Made by a program: the position numbers and the translations under genes. The notes beneath the pieces are model-generated. The model was not told the DNA's origin. It was given only the letters and a program-made list of their open reading frames with translations, and ran no database searches. Positions 27,156-35,347 of a stretch of DNA of 64,000 bases are shown here, one piece after another. Location: positions 1-64,000 of the forward strand of contig CAIRES010000011.1 of the NCBI GenBank assembly GCA_903877645.1, read 5' to 3'. The DNA comes from an uncultured Bacteroidota bacterium. Lineage in GTDB: Bacteria; Bacteroidota; Bacteroidia; Chitinophagales; Chitinophagaceae. Positions within the stretch are counted from its first letter, which is position 1; each line of letters begins with the position of its first letter.

Positions 27156-28222
27156 AATACTGCGTTTAATAACTGTACATAAATATCTATCCCCTCCCTT
27201 ATCTCGTTCGTAAAAATATACTCATCAGCTATATGGCTCCTCGCCGAGTCCCCCGGCCCAATCTTCAACGCAGGGAACGGCATCAATGCCTTGTCAGACA
27301 TCGTCGCCGAGCCATAAGGCTTTAACCCAAGCGCCTTGCCCGCCAATACTATCGGATGGTCGGCAGCTATGCTCGTGCTACGGAGGCGCATACTTCTTGC
27401 CGTTACATCACAATCTACATTTTGCTTAATAATCTCCAGCGCCTGCTCATTCGTATAGCACTCATTCAGCCGTACATCTACCGTAAAATGGCACGTTGCC
27501 GGCACCACATTATGCTGCGTGCCTGCATTCAATATGGTCACACTCATTTTCACCGGCCCAAGTGCATCAGATACCTCAGGGAAAACAAAATCCCTAAACC
27601 ACGCAATATCTTTCATGGCTTTATAAATAGCATTCTCCCCCTCTTCACGCGCCGCATGTCCCGACTTGCCATGCGCCACACAATCCAGCACCATCAATCC
27701 CTTCTCTGCCACTGCCATATCCATCAGTGTAGGCTCTCCCACTATCCCGAATGATATATCGCCCAATTGCGGCAGCAATGCTTCTACCCCATTCGCACCG
27801 GATACTTCCTCCTCAGCCGTTGCCGCAAAAATGATATTGTATTTAAGATCAGCCTGCTCATTAAAATATAAGAATGCAGCAGCAAGGCTCACTAAGCAGC
27901 CACCAGCATCATTACTACCCAAGCCATACAACTTACCATCCTGCTCCATAGCCACAAACGGATCGTGCGTATAGTCCTTATTCGGCTTTACTGTATCGTG
28001 GTGGGAGTTGAGCAGTATTGTAGGCTTAGCCTTGTCAAAATGCTCATTCACCACCCACACGTTATTCATAAACCTGTTGACTGAAATCCCCCTTGCAGAA
28101 AAAAAACGCCGCATGATGGCAGCAGTTTCCTGCTCCTCCCTGCTATAGGACGGTATGGCTATCAGCTCCTTTAATAAACCCGTTGCGTCTTGATACAACG
28201 CCGTCAGTTGTTCCCCGCTCAT
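27152..28222 (-). CDS. argE: M20 family deacylase of arginine biosynthesis (ArgE/DapE type)
   Basis: 356 aa zinc enzyme that removes the N-acyl group from acyl-ornithine. Metal and catalytic positions: 'NSHHDTVKP' (His75, Asp76-Thr), 'GSNDAGG' with Asp105, and 'ATAEEEVSG' with Glu138-140. The context is decisive: it lies between argB and argH with overlaps on both sides. In Bacteroidetes the equivalent enzyme acts on N-acetyl- or N-succinyl-ornithine. See the argF entry for why succinyl is favoured. It is shorter than E. coli ArgE (383 aa) and closer to the DapE-like subgroup. Confidence 0.88.
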   Translation of the reverse strand: MSGEQLTALYQDATGLLKELIAIPSYSREEQETAAIMRRFFSARGISVNRFMNNVWVVNEHFDKAKPTILLNSHHDTVKPNKDYTHDPFVAMEQDGKLYGLGSNDAGGCLVSLAAAFLYFNEQADLKYNIIFAATAEEEVSGANGVEALLPQLGDISFGIVGEPTLMDMAVAEKGLMVLDCVAHGKSGHAAREEGENAIYKAMKDIAWFRDFVFPEVSDALGPVKMSVTILNAGTQHNVVPATCHFTVDVRLNECYTNEQALEIIKQNVDCDVTARSMRLRSTSIAADHPIVLAGKALGLKPYGSATMSDKALMPFPALKIGPGDSARSHIADEYIFTNEIREGIDIYVQLLNAVL

Positions 28223-28998
28223 GTTATACTTGTCCCTGCGTTCCCCGAAATAAGCCCTGCCAGTTCCTCGGCATGGCCAATCACTACTTTTTGCACACCT
28301 TGTGCCACCGCTTCCAGCGCATTCTCCAGCTTGGGTATCATCCCGCCGCTTATAATGCCATTCTCTTTCAGCTCCCCCATATCATTTGCTGTGATATTAT
28401 TGATCGCAGAGTCATCATCTTCCGCATCCAGCAGCACCCCTTTCTTCTCAAAGCAATAGATCAGTTGCACAGGCATATACTTAGCCATGGCCTTGGACAC
28501 CTCCTGCGCTATGGTATCCGCATTGGTATTCAGCAGGCTACCCTGCCCGTAGGTGAGTGGCGCAAATACAGGTGTCAGACCGTTTTGCAGCAAAGCCTTT
28601 ATAAGTAGTCCGTTCACCTGCTCACTCTTTACATCACCCACAAAACCATAATCCACATCCTTCACAGGCCGCTTATGTGCAGGCAGCACAGCGCCATCTG
28701 CCCCCGTCAGCCCAATAGCATTGCATCCCTCGGCTTGTAGCTGTGCCACTATATTTTTATTAATAAGGCCACCATACACCATCGTCACCAGTTCCAGTGT
28801 TGCCTCATCAGTTATCCTGCGGCCATTTACATAGTTAGGCTCTATGCCCAGTGTCTTGCCAATATCCGTAGCTACCTTCCCTCCCCCATGCACCAGTATC
28901 TTATATCCAGCTACTCCGGCAAATGCCTGTAAAAATGACCCAAGCTTGGCTTTGTCGTCAATTACATTACCGCCTATCTTTATTACGGTTAGTTCCAT
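28219..28998 (-). CDS. argB: Acetylglutamate (N-acylglutamate) kinase
   Basis: 259 aa amino-acid kinase family. 'VIKIGGNVID' opens the fold near residue 5, 'KILVHGGGKVATDIGK' is the phosphate/substrate loop, and 'GLTGADGAVLPA', 'NTNADTIAQEVSKAM' and 'SGGMIPKLENAL' complete the ATP site. The start was taken at the ATG overlapping the argF stop (TGATG), because an upstream in-frame ATG at 29046 adds 16 residues with no family counterpart and lies inside argF. The length matches ArgB. It overlaps argE by four bases. Confidence 0.94.
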   Translation of the reverse strand: MELTVIKIGGNVIDDKAKLGSFLQAFAGVAGYKILVHGGGKVATDIGKTLGIEPNYVNGRRITDEATLELVTMVYGGLINKNIVAQLQAEGCNAIGLTGADGAVLPAHKRPVKDVDYGFVGDVKSEQVNGLLIKALLQNGLTPVFAPLTYGQGSLLNTNADTIAQEVSKAMAKYMPVQLIYCFEKKGVLLDAEDDDSAINNITANDMGELKENGIISGGMIPKLENALEAVAQGVQKVVIGHAEELAGLISGNAGTSIT

Positions 28999-29954
28999 CA
29001 GTTCGCCCCATTTAATATTTCCGACAATACTGCCTGCGCTGCCCATACCCTGTTGGCCCCTTGCAGGTTCACAAGGCTATTCGCGCTATCCAGCACCTCA
29101 TCACTTAATTCCACATTTCTACGCACCGGTAGGCAATGCATCACTTTCGCATCGTTAGACACCTTCAGTTTATCAAGGGTTAGCATCCATTTTTCATTAT
29201 CAGGCAGCATCTTGCCATAGTCGGTAAATGAGCTCCAGTTCTTCACATATACAAAGTCTGCGTCCTCCAAAGCCTTCTGTTGGTCATGCTCTATAGTGGC
29301 GCCATCTGTAAACTGCGAATCCAGCTCATACCCTTCCGGGTGCGTGATCGTAAGATCCACGCTGCCCCAGGCATTCATCCATTGGGCAAACGAGTTCGCC
29401 ACACATTGCGGTATAGGCTTTATATGCGGCGCCCAGGTCAGCACCACTTTAGGTTTTCGTTTCTCTTTAAAAAGCTCCGAAATAGTGATCACATCGGTCA
29501 GGCTCTGCAATGGATGAAGCGTACTGCTTTCCAGGCTCACTATCGGTATACCCGAGTATTTCATTAATTGCCGCACAAGCACTTCGTTATAATCATCCTC
29601 CCTGTTCAGCAGCAATGGAAATGTGCGGATGCACAGTATATCAAAATAAGCCCCCATAATAGGCGCTGCATCCTTTATATGCTCTACCGATGTGCCATCC
29701 ATCACCACACCGTCTTCAAATTCCAGCTTCCAGCCATCCTTATCCATATTGAACACGATGGCTTCCATGCCCAGGTTCTGCGCAGCTATCTGCGTGCTCA
29801 ATCTGGTTCGCAGGCTCGGGTTCAGGAACAGTAACCCTATGCGCTTATTCTCGCCAAGTGCTTTATCCTTCATCGGATCAGCCTTGTAGGCTATCGCCTT
29901 CTGCACCAGGCTGTCTATGTCAGCCACATCATGTACCGAAATGAAATTTTTCAT
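28998..29954 (-). CDS. argF: N-acylornithine carbamoyltransferase (ArgF' type)
   Basis: 318 aa transcarbamylase. 'NPSLRTRLST' (residues 45-54) is the carbamoyl-phosphate loop, altered from the STRT of classical OTC, and 'MHCLPVRRN' near the C-terminus is the second substrate motif. This is the ArgF' family of Bacteroidetes and Xanthomonads that acts on N-acetyl- or N-succinyl-ornithine. In the 'MDGTSVEH' segment the residue corresponding to Bacteroides Pro90 is Val90. In the published swap work, as I recall it, replacing the acetyl-type Glu92 with Val, Pro, Ser or Ala gave succinyl-ornithine specificity, so succinyl is favoured. Alignment needs checking. Confidence 0.9.
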   Translation of the reverse strand: MKNFISVHDVADIDSLVQKAIAYKADPMKDKALGENKRIGLLFLNPSLRTRLSTQIAAQNLGMEAIVFNMDKDGWKLEFEDGVVMDGTSVEHIKDAAPIMGAYFDILCIRTFPLLLNREDDYNEVLVRQLMKYSGIPIVSLESSTLHPLQSLTDVITISELFKEKRKPKVVLTWAPHIKPIPQCVANSFAQWMNAWGSVDLTITHPEGYELDSQFTDGATIEHDQQKALEDADFVYVKNWSSFTDYGKMLPDNEKWMLTLDKLKVSNDAKVMHCLPVRRNVELSDEVLDSANSLVNLQGANRVWAAQAVLSEILNGAN

Positions 29955-29969
29955 TGCTTCCTTCTCCAG

Positions 29970-31106
29970 TTAATTAGTAGTCAATTCTATCTTTATCGCG
30001 TTGATCAGCGTATCCACTTCTTTCTTGCCTATATTCAGCGCAGGCAGCAGCCTGATCACATTTGGCTTTGCCTCACCGGTAAATATCCTGTGCTTCTGCA
30101 GCAGGTTTTTGCGCAGGTCCTTATGCGTTTCCGGCACATCAAATCCTATCATAAGTCCCCTGCCCCTCACGTTCTGCAATTGAGGTATCTGTTTCAGTTG
30201 CTCCACCAGGTAGTTTCCTGTTTCTTCAGCGTTCTGTAGCAGCTTGTCCTCCTCCATGATCTCCAGCACAGCCAGCGCAGCCGCGCAGGCCAGGTGGTTG
30301 CCACCAAACGTAGTACCGAGCATAGAGTGCTTCGCCTTTATCTTCGGCGATATAATGATGCCCCCCACGGGGAAGCCATTGCCCATACCCTTCGCCATTG
30401 TGTATATATCCGCATCCACACCTGCATAGTCGTGCGAGAAGAACTTACCGCTGCGGCCATAGCCACACTGCACACTATCTGCTATAAATATCGCCCCATG
30501 CTCATCGCATACCCGGCGTATGGTCTTTAAAAAATCTTCACTTGCCAGTATAATGCCACCTACACCTTGTATGCCTTCTGTTATTACAGCGGCCACTTCA
30601 TTGCCATGTTCCTTAAAATACGCTTCAACTGCCGCGCTATCATTAAATGGCAAAAACACCACATTATCCGTCTGGTTCACCGGCGCGACGATAGCAGGAC
30701 TGTCTGTAGCGGCCACAGCAAGAGAGGTACGACCATGAAACGACTTGGAGAACGCCACTATTTTCTTCCTCCCCGTATGAAACGATGCCAGCTTCAGCGC
30801 ATTCTCATTAGCCTCTGCGCCCGAGTTGCACAAAAACAATTGATAATCTTCCTTACCGGACAGCTTACCCAGTTTCTCCGCCAGTTCCACCTGTATAGGT
30901 ATCTTTATCGAGTTCGAGTAAAACCCGATCTGGTTCAGCTGCGAGGTCAGCCGCTTCACATAATATGGATGTGAATGACCAATAGAGATCACTGCATGGC
31001 CGCCATACAGGTCCAGGTATTCCACACCCGCATCATCCCATATATAAGAGCCCTTGCCTGAGGTGATGGTAATATCATTTACCGGGTAAACATCAAATAA
31101 TTGCAT
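29970..31106 (-). CDS. argD: Acylornithine aminotransferase
   Basis: 378 aa class III PLP enzyme. 'FLCNSGAEANENALKLA' (about 91-107) binds the cofactor phosphate, 'IFIADSVQCGYGRSG' contains the Asp that pairs with the pyridine nitrogen (about Asp210), and the PLP lysine is Lys239 in 'YTMAKGMGNGFPVGG'. It converts N-acyl-glutamate semialdehyde to N-acylornithine. It is slightly short for ArgD (about 400 aa) but all motifs are present. Operon position between argC and argF confirms the role. Confidence 0.93.
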   Translation of the reverse strand: MQLFDVYPVNDITITSGKGSYIWDDAGVEYLDLYGGHAVISIGHSHPYYVKRLTSQLNQIGFYSNSIKIPIQVELAEKLGKLSGKEDYQLFLCNSGAEANENALKLASFHTGRKKIVAFSKSFHGRTSLAVAATDSPAIVAPVNQTDNVVFLPFNDSAAVEAYFKEHGNEVAAVITEGIQGVGGIILASEDFLKTIRRVCDEHGAIFIADSVQCGYGRSGKFFSHDYAGVDADIYTMAKGMGNGFPVGGIIISPKIKAKHSMLGTTFGGNHLACAAALAVLEIMEEDKLLQNAEETGNYLVEQLKQIPQLQNVRGRGLMIGFDVPETHKDLRKNLLQKHRIFTGEAKPNVIRLLPALNIGKKEVDTLINAIKIELTTN

Positions 31107-31118
31107 AGCCTTGATTTT

Positions 31119-32099
31119 TTAAAATGAGGTCGCTTTTAATCTCAATCCCATATCCTCTGCCAATCCGCACAACAAATTCATATTCTGTACTGCCTGTCCG
31201 CTTGCGCCTTTCAGCAAATTATCTATGGCCGAGTGTATCACCAGTTGATTGCCCGCTTTTTCCAAGTGAATCATTGCCTTATTCGTGTTCACCACCTGCT
31301 TGATATCTATCATATCATGGCTCACATGCGTAAACGGGTGAGAAGCATAATAGTTATTGTACAACTCATAAGCCGCATCAATTTCCATATCACTCTTTGT
31401 ATAAGAGGTCACATATATACCCCTGGTAAAATCGCCACGCCACGGTATAAAATTCAGTTGCTCGTGTTTTGGCTGCAGCACGCCTATCGTCTGCATGATC
31501 TCATTCAGGTGCTGATGCGTCAGCGATTTATATGCTTGTATGTTATTAGCCCTCCACGAGAAGTGCGATGTAGCTGCCAGCTTCTGCCCTGCGCCGGTAG
31601 AGCCTGTGATACCTGTCGTATGCACCTCATTCAGTATACCCGCTTTCGCAAGTGGCAGCACCCCAAGCTGTATCGCTGTAGCAAAGCAACCCGGGTTAGC
31701 AATATTTTTAGCCCCCTTTATTGCATCCTTGTTATACTCGGGCAAGCCATACACAAACTCACGCCCGTTAAAATTCGCATCCTTCTCCAGCCTGAAATCC
31801 TGCGACAGGTCTATGATCTTTATTGATTCCTTTACCTGGTTGTTCTGCAAAAAAGCTTTCGCCTCACCATGACCGACACACAGGAACAGCACATCCACAT
31901 CATCACTCAGCTCTGCCGCAAAGCGCAGGTCTGTTTCACCCACAAGGTCGTTATGCACCTTACCCACATGCTCCCCTGCATTGCTGCGGCTGTGTGCAAA
32001 CACTATATCCACCTGCGGATGGTTCAGCAGCAGGCGCAGCATCTCGCCGCCTGTATAGCCGGCTCCGCCTACTATGCCTGCTTTTATTTTATTGCTCAT
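31119..32099 (-). CDS. argC: N-acyl-gamma-glutamyl-phosphate reductase
   Basis: 326 aa NADPH enzyme of arginine synthesis. 'IVGGAGYTGGEMLRLL' (residues 9-24) is the dinucleotide loop, and the catalytic Cys138 sits in 'NPGCFAT'. A second conserved His is in 'HVSHD' region further on. The length is typical of the short ArgC class. It begins 11 bases inside the argG gene (32089-32099 overlap), and argD follows after 12 bases. Confidence 0.93.
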   Translation of the reverse strand: MSNKIKAGIVGGAGYTGGEMLRLLLNHPQVDIVFAHSRSNAGEHVGKVHNDLVGETDLRFAAELSDDVDVLFLCVGHGEAKAFLQNNQVKESIKIIDLSQDFRLEKDANFNGREFVYGLPEYNKDAIKGAKNIANPGCFATAIQLGVLPLAKAGILNEVHTTGITGSTGAGQKLAATSHFSWRANNIQAYKSLTHQHLNEIMQTIGVLQPKHEQLNFIPWRGDFTRGIYVTSYTKSDMEIDAAYELYNNYYASHPFTHVSHDMIDIKQVVNTNKAMIHLEKAGNQLVIHSAIDNLLKGASGQAVQNMNLLCGLAEDMGLRLKATSF

Positions 32100-33300
32100 T
32101 GCTAAGGCTCAGTTTATTTTTGTTTACAGAATGGTAGATGCCTACCTGGTTGCCAAATATTTTTGCAAAGCCCTTCACATCCTCCCCGCTCCAGCTATTA
32201 TTCATCTCGCCATACGATCCGAATTTACTGTTCATCAGGTCATGCTCACTCTCTATGCCACGCACCGTAAACCTGTGTGGCTCCAGCGTCACAAACACCT
32301 TCCCTGTCACCGTCACCTGTGTATCCAGCAAAAACTTCTCAATATTGCGCATCGTCGGGTCCAGCATCATGCCTTCATGCAGCCAGTTGCCATACCAGGC
32401 GCTCAGTTGGTCTTTCCAATACAGTTGCCACTTGGTCAGCGTATGCTTCTCCAGCAGGTGGTGCGCCTTAATGATGATCAGCGGTGCGGCAGCCTCAAAT
32501 CCTACCCTGCCCTTGATGCCTATTATCGTATCGCCCACATGTATCTCCCTGCCTATGCCATAGGGCTGTGCAACACTCTGCAGGTATTGTATCGCAGCCA
32601 CGGGATGATCAAACGTCTTGCCATCCACGCTCTTTAGCTCACCCTGTTCAAAACCTAATTCTATTTCCTTCGCTTCTGTTTCAGTGATCTGTGTAGGCCA
32701 TGCGCTATCTGGCAGGTAGTCCTTGCTGTTCAGCGTTTCCTTACCCCCTACCGATGTACCCCAAAGTCCTTTATTGATGCTGTATTGCGCCTTCTCAAAA
32801 TTCATCTCCACCCCATGCTCTTTCAAAAAGCTGATCTCTGCATCCCTGCTCAGCTTCATATCGCGTATCGGCGTTATGATCTCCACACCCGGTATCATGC
32901 TCTGGAACACCATATCAAACCGCACCTGGTCATTACCTGCCCCTGTGCTGCCATGCGCCACGTAATCTGCACCCACTTCTTTGGCATATTCGGCCACTGC
33001 TATCGCCTGCACCATACGCTCTGCACTCACACTCAGCGGGTACACCGCATTCTTCAGTACATTCCCGAATACCAGGTATTTAATACAGCTCTCATAATAA
33101 GCCTTCGTCACATCCACCGCCTTGAACGATCTTACGCCCAGGCTGTAAGCACGCTCCTCTATGCGCTTCAGTTCTTCGTCACCAAAGCCACCTGTGTTCA
33201 CGGTCACCGCATGTATCTCCATGCCCCGCACCTTTGCCAGGTATATGGCGCAATAAGTAGTGTCTAATCCGCCACTATAGGCTAAAACAACTTTTTTCAT
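32089..33300 (-). CDS. argG: Argininosuccinate synthase
   Basis: 403 aa. Catalyses ATP-dependent ligation of citrulline and aspartate. The N-terminal ATP pyrophosphatase loop 'AYSGGLDTTYCA' (residues 7-18) is present, followed by 'DYVAHGSTGAGNDQVRF', the second synthetase motif. The last residues overlap argC by 11 bases. It is the second gene of the operon, after the GNAT gene with 21 bases between. Confidence 0.95.
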   Translation of the reverse strand: MKKVVLAYSGGLDTTYCAIYLAKVRGMEIHAVTVNTGGFGDEELKRIEERAYSLGVRSFKAVDVTKAYYESCIKYLVFGNVLKNAVYPLSVSAERMVQAIAVAEYAKEVGADYVAHGSTGAGNDQVRFDMVFQSMIPGVEIITPIRDMKLSRDAEISFLKEHGVEMNFEKAQYSINKGLWGTSVGGKETLNSKDYLPDSAWPTQITETEAKEIELGFEQGELKSVDGKTFDHPVAAIQYLQSVAQPYGIGREIHVGDTIIGIKGRVGFEAAAPLIIIKAHHLLEKHTLTKWQLYWKDQLSAWYGNWLHEGMMLDPTMRNIEKFLLDTQVTVTGKVFVTLEPHRFTVRGIESEHDLMNSKFGSYGEMNNSWSGEDVKGFAKIFGNQVGIYHSVNKNKLSLSNEQ

Positions 33301-33321
33301 TGGTCTTATTTCAGGATGTAA

Positions 33322-34014
33322 TTAAAGGAACAGGCTGGCAAAAAAGCCACTTAGGCCCATTATGAAATTGTTTCTTTTCAGGTTGCGCATAAACTTCTTT
33401 TGCTTAAACCGGAGGAACCGCTCGTATATCTTCTCCTTCTTCACGAATGCCTTAGTCGTTTCTTCAGGCGTATAATGGTCCTTCGGATCATAGAGCATCG
33501 CCGTGCAAAGGCAATTCTTGCGCTCCTTGCTCATCAGTATATCATAGTTCACGCAGCTCTTGCATCCCTGCCAGAAAGCTTCATCCTGTGTCAGCTCTGA
33601 GTAGGTCACCGGTTCATATCCCAGTTCGCTGTTGATCTTCATTACAGCCAGCCCGGTGGTCAGTCCGAATATTTTAGAATCCGGATATTTTTTCTTGCTC
33701 AGCTCAAATATCTGCTTCTTAATGCGCTTGGCCACACCACCCTTCCTGTATTTAGGAGATACGATGAGGCCCGAATTGGCCACATATCCGCCATGGCCCC
33801 AGCTTTCTATATAGCAAAAGCCTGCCCAGCCGTCATCCGGCCCAAAGGCAATTACTGCTTTGCCCTCCATCATTTTCTGTTTGAGGTAGTCAGGAGAGCG
33901 CTTGGCTATGCCCGTGCCACGGGCTTTGGCGCTTTCTTCCATTTCTATGCATATTTCCTCTGCGTATCCTATATGGCTCTCGTCTGCTACTATTACCTTG
34001 AAGTCTTGGTTCAT
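33322..34014 (-). CDS. GNAT-family acyltransferase, first gene of the arginine operon
   Basis: 230 aa. A GNAT acetyltransferase core spans about residues 8-150: 'VANSGLIVSPKYRKGGVAKRIKKQIF' is the acyl-CoA-binding strand and helix with the (Q/R)xxGxG/A-type turn. A C-terminal extension of about 80 aa has 'CKSCVNYDILM' and 'KNCLCTAMLYDP' with four Cys and a basic end. Its place at the head of an operon that otherwise lacks argA/argJ suggests it makes the N-acylglutamate (acetyl- or succinyl-) that starts the pathway. The same gene order (acetyltransferase, argG, argC, argD) is, from memory, found in Bacteroides. Confidence 0.8.
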   Translation of the reverse strand: MNQDFKVIVADESHIGYAEEICIEMEESAKARGTGIAKRSPDYLKQKMMEGKAVIAFGPDDGWAGFCYIESWGHGGYVANSGLIVSPKYRKGGVAKRIKKQIFELSKKKYPDSKIFGLTTGLAVMKINSELGYEPVTYSELTQDEAFWQGCKSCVNYDILMSKERKNCLCTAMLYDPKDHYTPEETTKAFVKKEKIYERFLRFKQKKFMRNLKRNNFIMGLSGFFASLFL

Positions 34015-34051
34015 TGACCAAAAGAATTTATAAAATGTAAATAAAATCCGT

Positions 34052-34107
34052 GCCCTCCTTGGGCTCTATATCGGACATACTATACGAGACAGGGTTTAAC
34101 CCTTCTC
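34052..34107 (-). promoter_or_regulatory. Leader hairpins upstream of the arginine operon (attenuator candidate)
   Basis: On the minus strand, between the leader ORF and the GNAT ATG, GAGAAGGG pairs with CCCT/TCTC (34086-34107). Further on, GCCC...GGGC (34052-34064) is followed by an AU-rich run. GGGTT of the first hairpin could alternatively pair with AGCCC of the second (one G-U). This is the geometry of terminator and antiterminator alternatives, but the terminator stem is only four GC pairs, so the evidence is weak. Confidence 0.35.
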
Positions 34108-34137
34108 AAAACTATAACATCTGGTAAATATTGACTA

Positions 34138-34263
34138 TCAACGTCTGACGCGGAAGGGAACCTGCATGTGCAAAAAAACCGTTCTTTCGGGAACAGTAAA
34201 AAAACCTGTACCGGCCTCGGGCTGCAAGGCATTTACCGGTATGATCAGGAAGGTTTTTTTCAT
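34138..34263 (-). CDS. Possible arginine-operon leader peptide (41 aa, Arg-rich end)
   Basis: A 41-codon frame with ATG at 34263 preceded by AAAGAG, ending 'QVPFRVRR' before a TGA. Three of the last four codons are Arg (CGC, AGA, CGT), as expected for an amino-acid-sensing leader. It lies 123 bases upstream of the first arginine-operon gene, on the same strand, and 42 bases downstream of a -7-like box (minus strand 34311-34304, TATTTTCG). Two terminator-like hairpins, each with a T run, are nested within it (T7 at 34198-34204 and T7 at 34172-34178). Either or both interpretations could be wrong. Confidence 0.4.
   Translation of the reverse strand: MKKTFLIIPVNALQPEAGTGFFTVPERTVFLHMQVPFRVRR
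34178..34197 (-). terminator. Terminator-like hairpin within the arginine leader
   Basis: On the minus strand ACTGTTC (34197-34191) pairs with GAACGGT (34184-34178) around a six-base loop, with one G-U, and is followed by seven T (34178-34172). A second structure upstream has 10-base arms AAAAAAACCT/AGGTTTTTTT (34260-34251 and 34207-34198) with an inner TACCGG/CCGGTA stem. They are on the same strand as the arginine operon and precede it. Confidence 0.5.
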
Positions 34264-34460
34264 CTCTTTTTATTGGTTAAAAGATTTTAAAAAAATAAGG
34301 GTGCGAAAATAGATATATTTCGCGGTTTTTGAGCAATAAACCACTGTTAAATTTAAATAAAGTATCTGCAACCTTCAACGAAAACATAACCACTTGATAA
34401 CCAGCATAAATAAGAACAAACACCCTCGCCCAGGACAAGCAACACGTAACTCGCACTTTC

Positions 34461-34485
34461 TTCCAGAACGAAGTGAAGGATCTAC
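34461..34485 (-). repeat. Dispersed repeat 'GTAGATCCTTCACTTCG...GGAA' (copy 1)
   Basis: The minus strand reads GTAGATCCTTCACTTCGTTC then TGGAA. The plus strand at 50593-50617 has the same 25 bases with one mismatch, and the flanks ('GCGTG' before, 'GAAG' after) are also alike. Confidence 0.65.
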
Positions 34486-34585
34486 ACGCCACTCAATTTG
34501 CCAGTTTTTCTCATTGATCGTTTGCTGAAAATTTAGATAGCCGATCTCAGTATCTAGGCAGAAAAATTGATTGATGTACGAAACA

Positions 34586-34617
34586 TCTCCTCTCCTTCGG
34601 AGAGGCCGGGGAGAGGC
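34586..34617 (+). repeat. Dispersed element 'CTCCTTCGGAG-GGCCGGG' (copy 2)
   Basis: CTCTCCTTCGGAGAGGCCGGGGAGAGG forms an internal CTCTCC/GGAGAG hairpin and a second GGGGAGAGG arm. It resembles the elements at 25753-25783 and 50651-50669. Confidence 0.5.
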
Positions 34618-34644
34618 CAATTCGCATGGGACATTGCTGGCAGA

Positions 34645-35307
34645 TCACAAATCTTCATCGTTAGAATGGAACCCGTCAGCATTCTTCCGCTCTTTATCAA
34701 GCGGCAGTATATACAGCAGCGGCACCAGCGCGTATAGCACATAAGATATGGTTACCGACACAAAAGCCAGCAACCCCGCCACCAGGTATATCGCCGGCCC
34801 GCCCAGTATCGAGAAGCGTACATTCTTCATCGTGGCCACCGGGTCATATTTATCGCTCAGGTAGTGCTTTACATTGTAGTAATACAGCCATGTCAGCACA
34901 AAGGTGGTCACAGAAAAAGTAAGCCCCCACAGCATGACTATTACATCCGAGGTAGGATATTCCCCCATCATCTTGGTAGGGAAGGGCAGCATACAAATGA
35001 GGAACATCAGTATCACATTGATCCACGTAGTGCCATAGTCTCCGCCTTTGGCCATCTTCATGATCTGGTGGTGGTGCACCCATATCAGCGCCACAAAAAA
35101 GAAGCTTACCGCCCAACTGAAGAATACACTCTTCACCGATGCCAGCGCCAGCCACACATCCTGCATATTTTCGGGGTGCTCTATGTGCGGTAGCTTCAGC
35201 TCCAGTACCAGTATCGTCATCACTATCGCAAACACACCATCGCTGAAAGCCTCCAGCCGGTGCTTCTCAAATGGCCATTGCCTGAATTTTTCGCCGATAT
35301 TCATCAC
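34645..35307 (-). CDS. TMEM175-family (DUF1211) potassium-channel-like membrane protein
   Basis: 220 aa, six membrane helices. The first helix carries the family signature 'RLEAFSDGVFAIVMTILVLEL' with the FSD triad (Phe21, Ser22, Asp23). Bacterial TMEM175 proteins form tetrameric K+ channels in which the first helix lines the pore. 'WVHHHQI' near residue 80 and 'FLICMLPFPTKMMGEYP' follow in the expected order. There is a charged C-terminal tail. It is transcribed away from the SBBP-protein gene. Confidence 0.85.
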   Translation of the reverse strand: MMNIGEKFRQWPFEKHRLEAFSDGVFAIVMTILVLELKLPHIEHPENMQDVWLALASVKSVFFSWAVSFFFVALIWVHHHQIMKMAKGGDYGTTWINVILMFLICMLPFPTKMMGEYPTSDVIVMLWGLTFSVTTFVLTWLYYYNVKHYLSDKYDPVATMKNVRFSILGGPAIYLVAGLLAFVSVTISYVLYALVPLLYILPLDKERKNADGFHSNDEDL

Positions 35308-35347
35308 CTTAAAAATAGTAAAGATCCGGTTATCCGGCAGCTATTCT

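Larger units (their letters stand above)
34264..34644. other. Gene-free region between TMEM175 gene and arginine leader
   Basis: No credible gene. It holds a palindrome GCGAAA...TTTCGC (34303-34323) overlapping the leader's likely promoter, and two dispersed repeats (34461-34485 and 34586-34617). Open frames on either strand here are short, overlapping and without signals. Confidence 0.5.
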
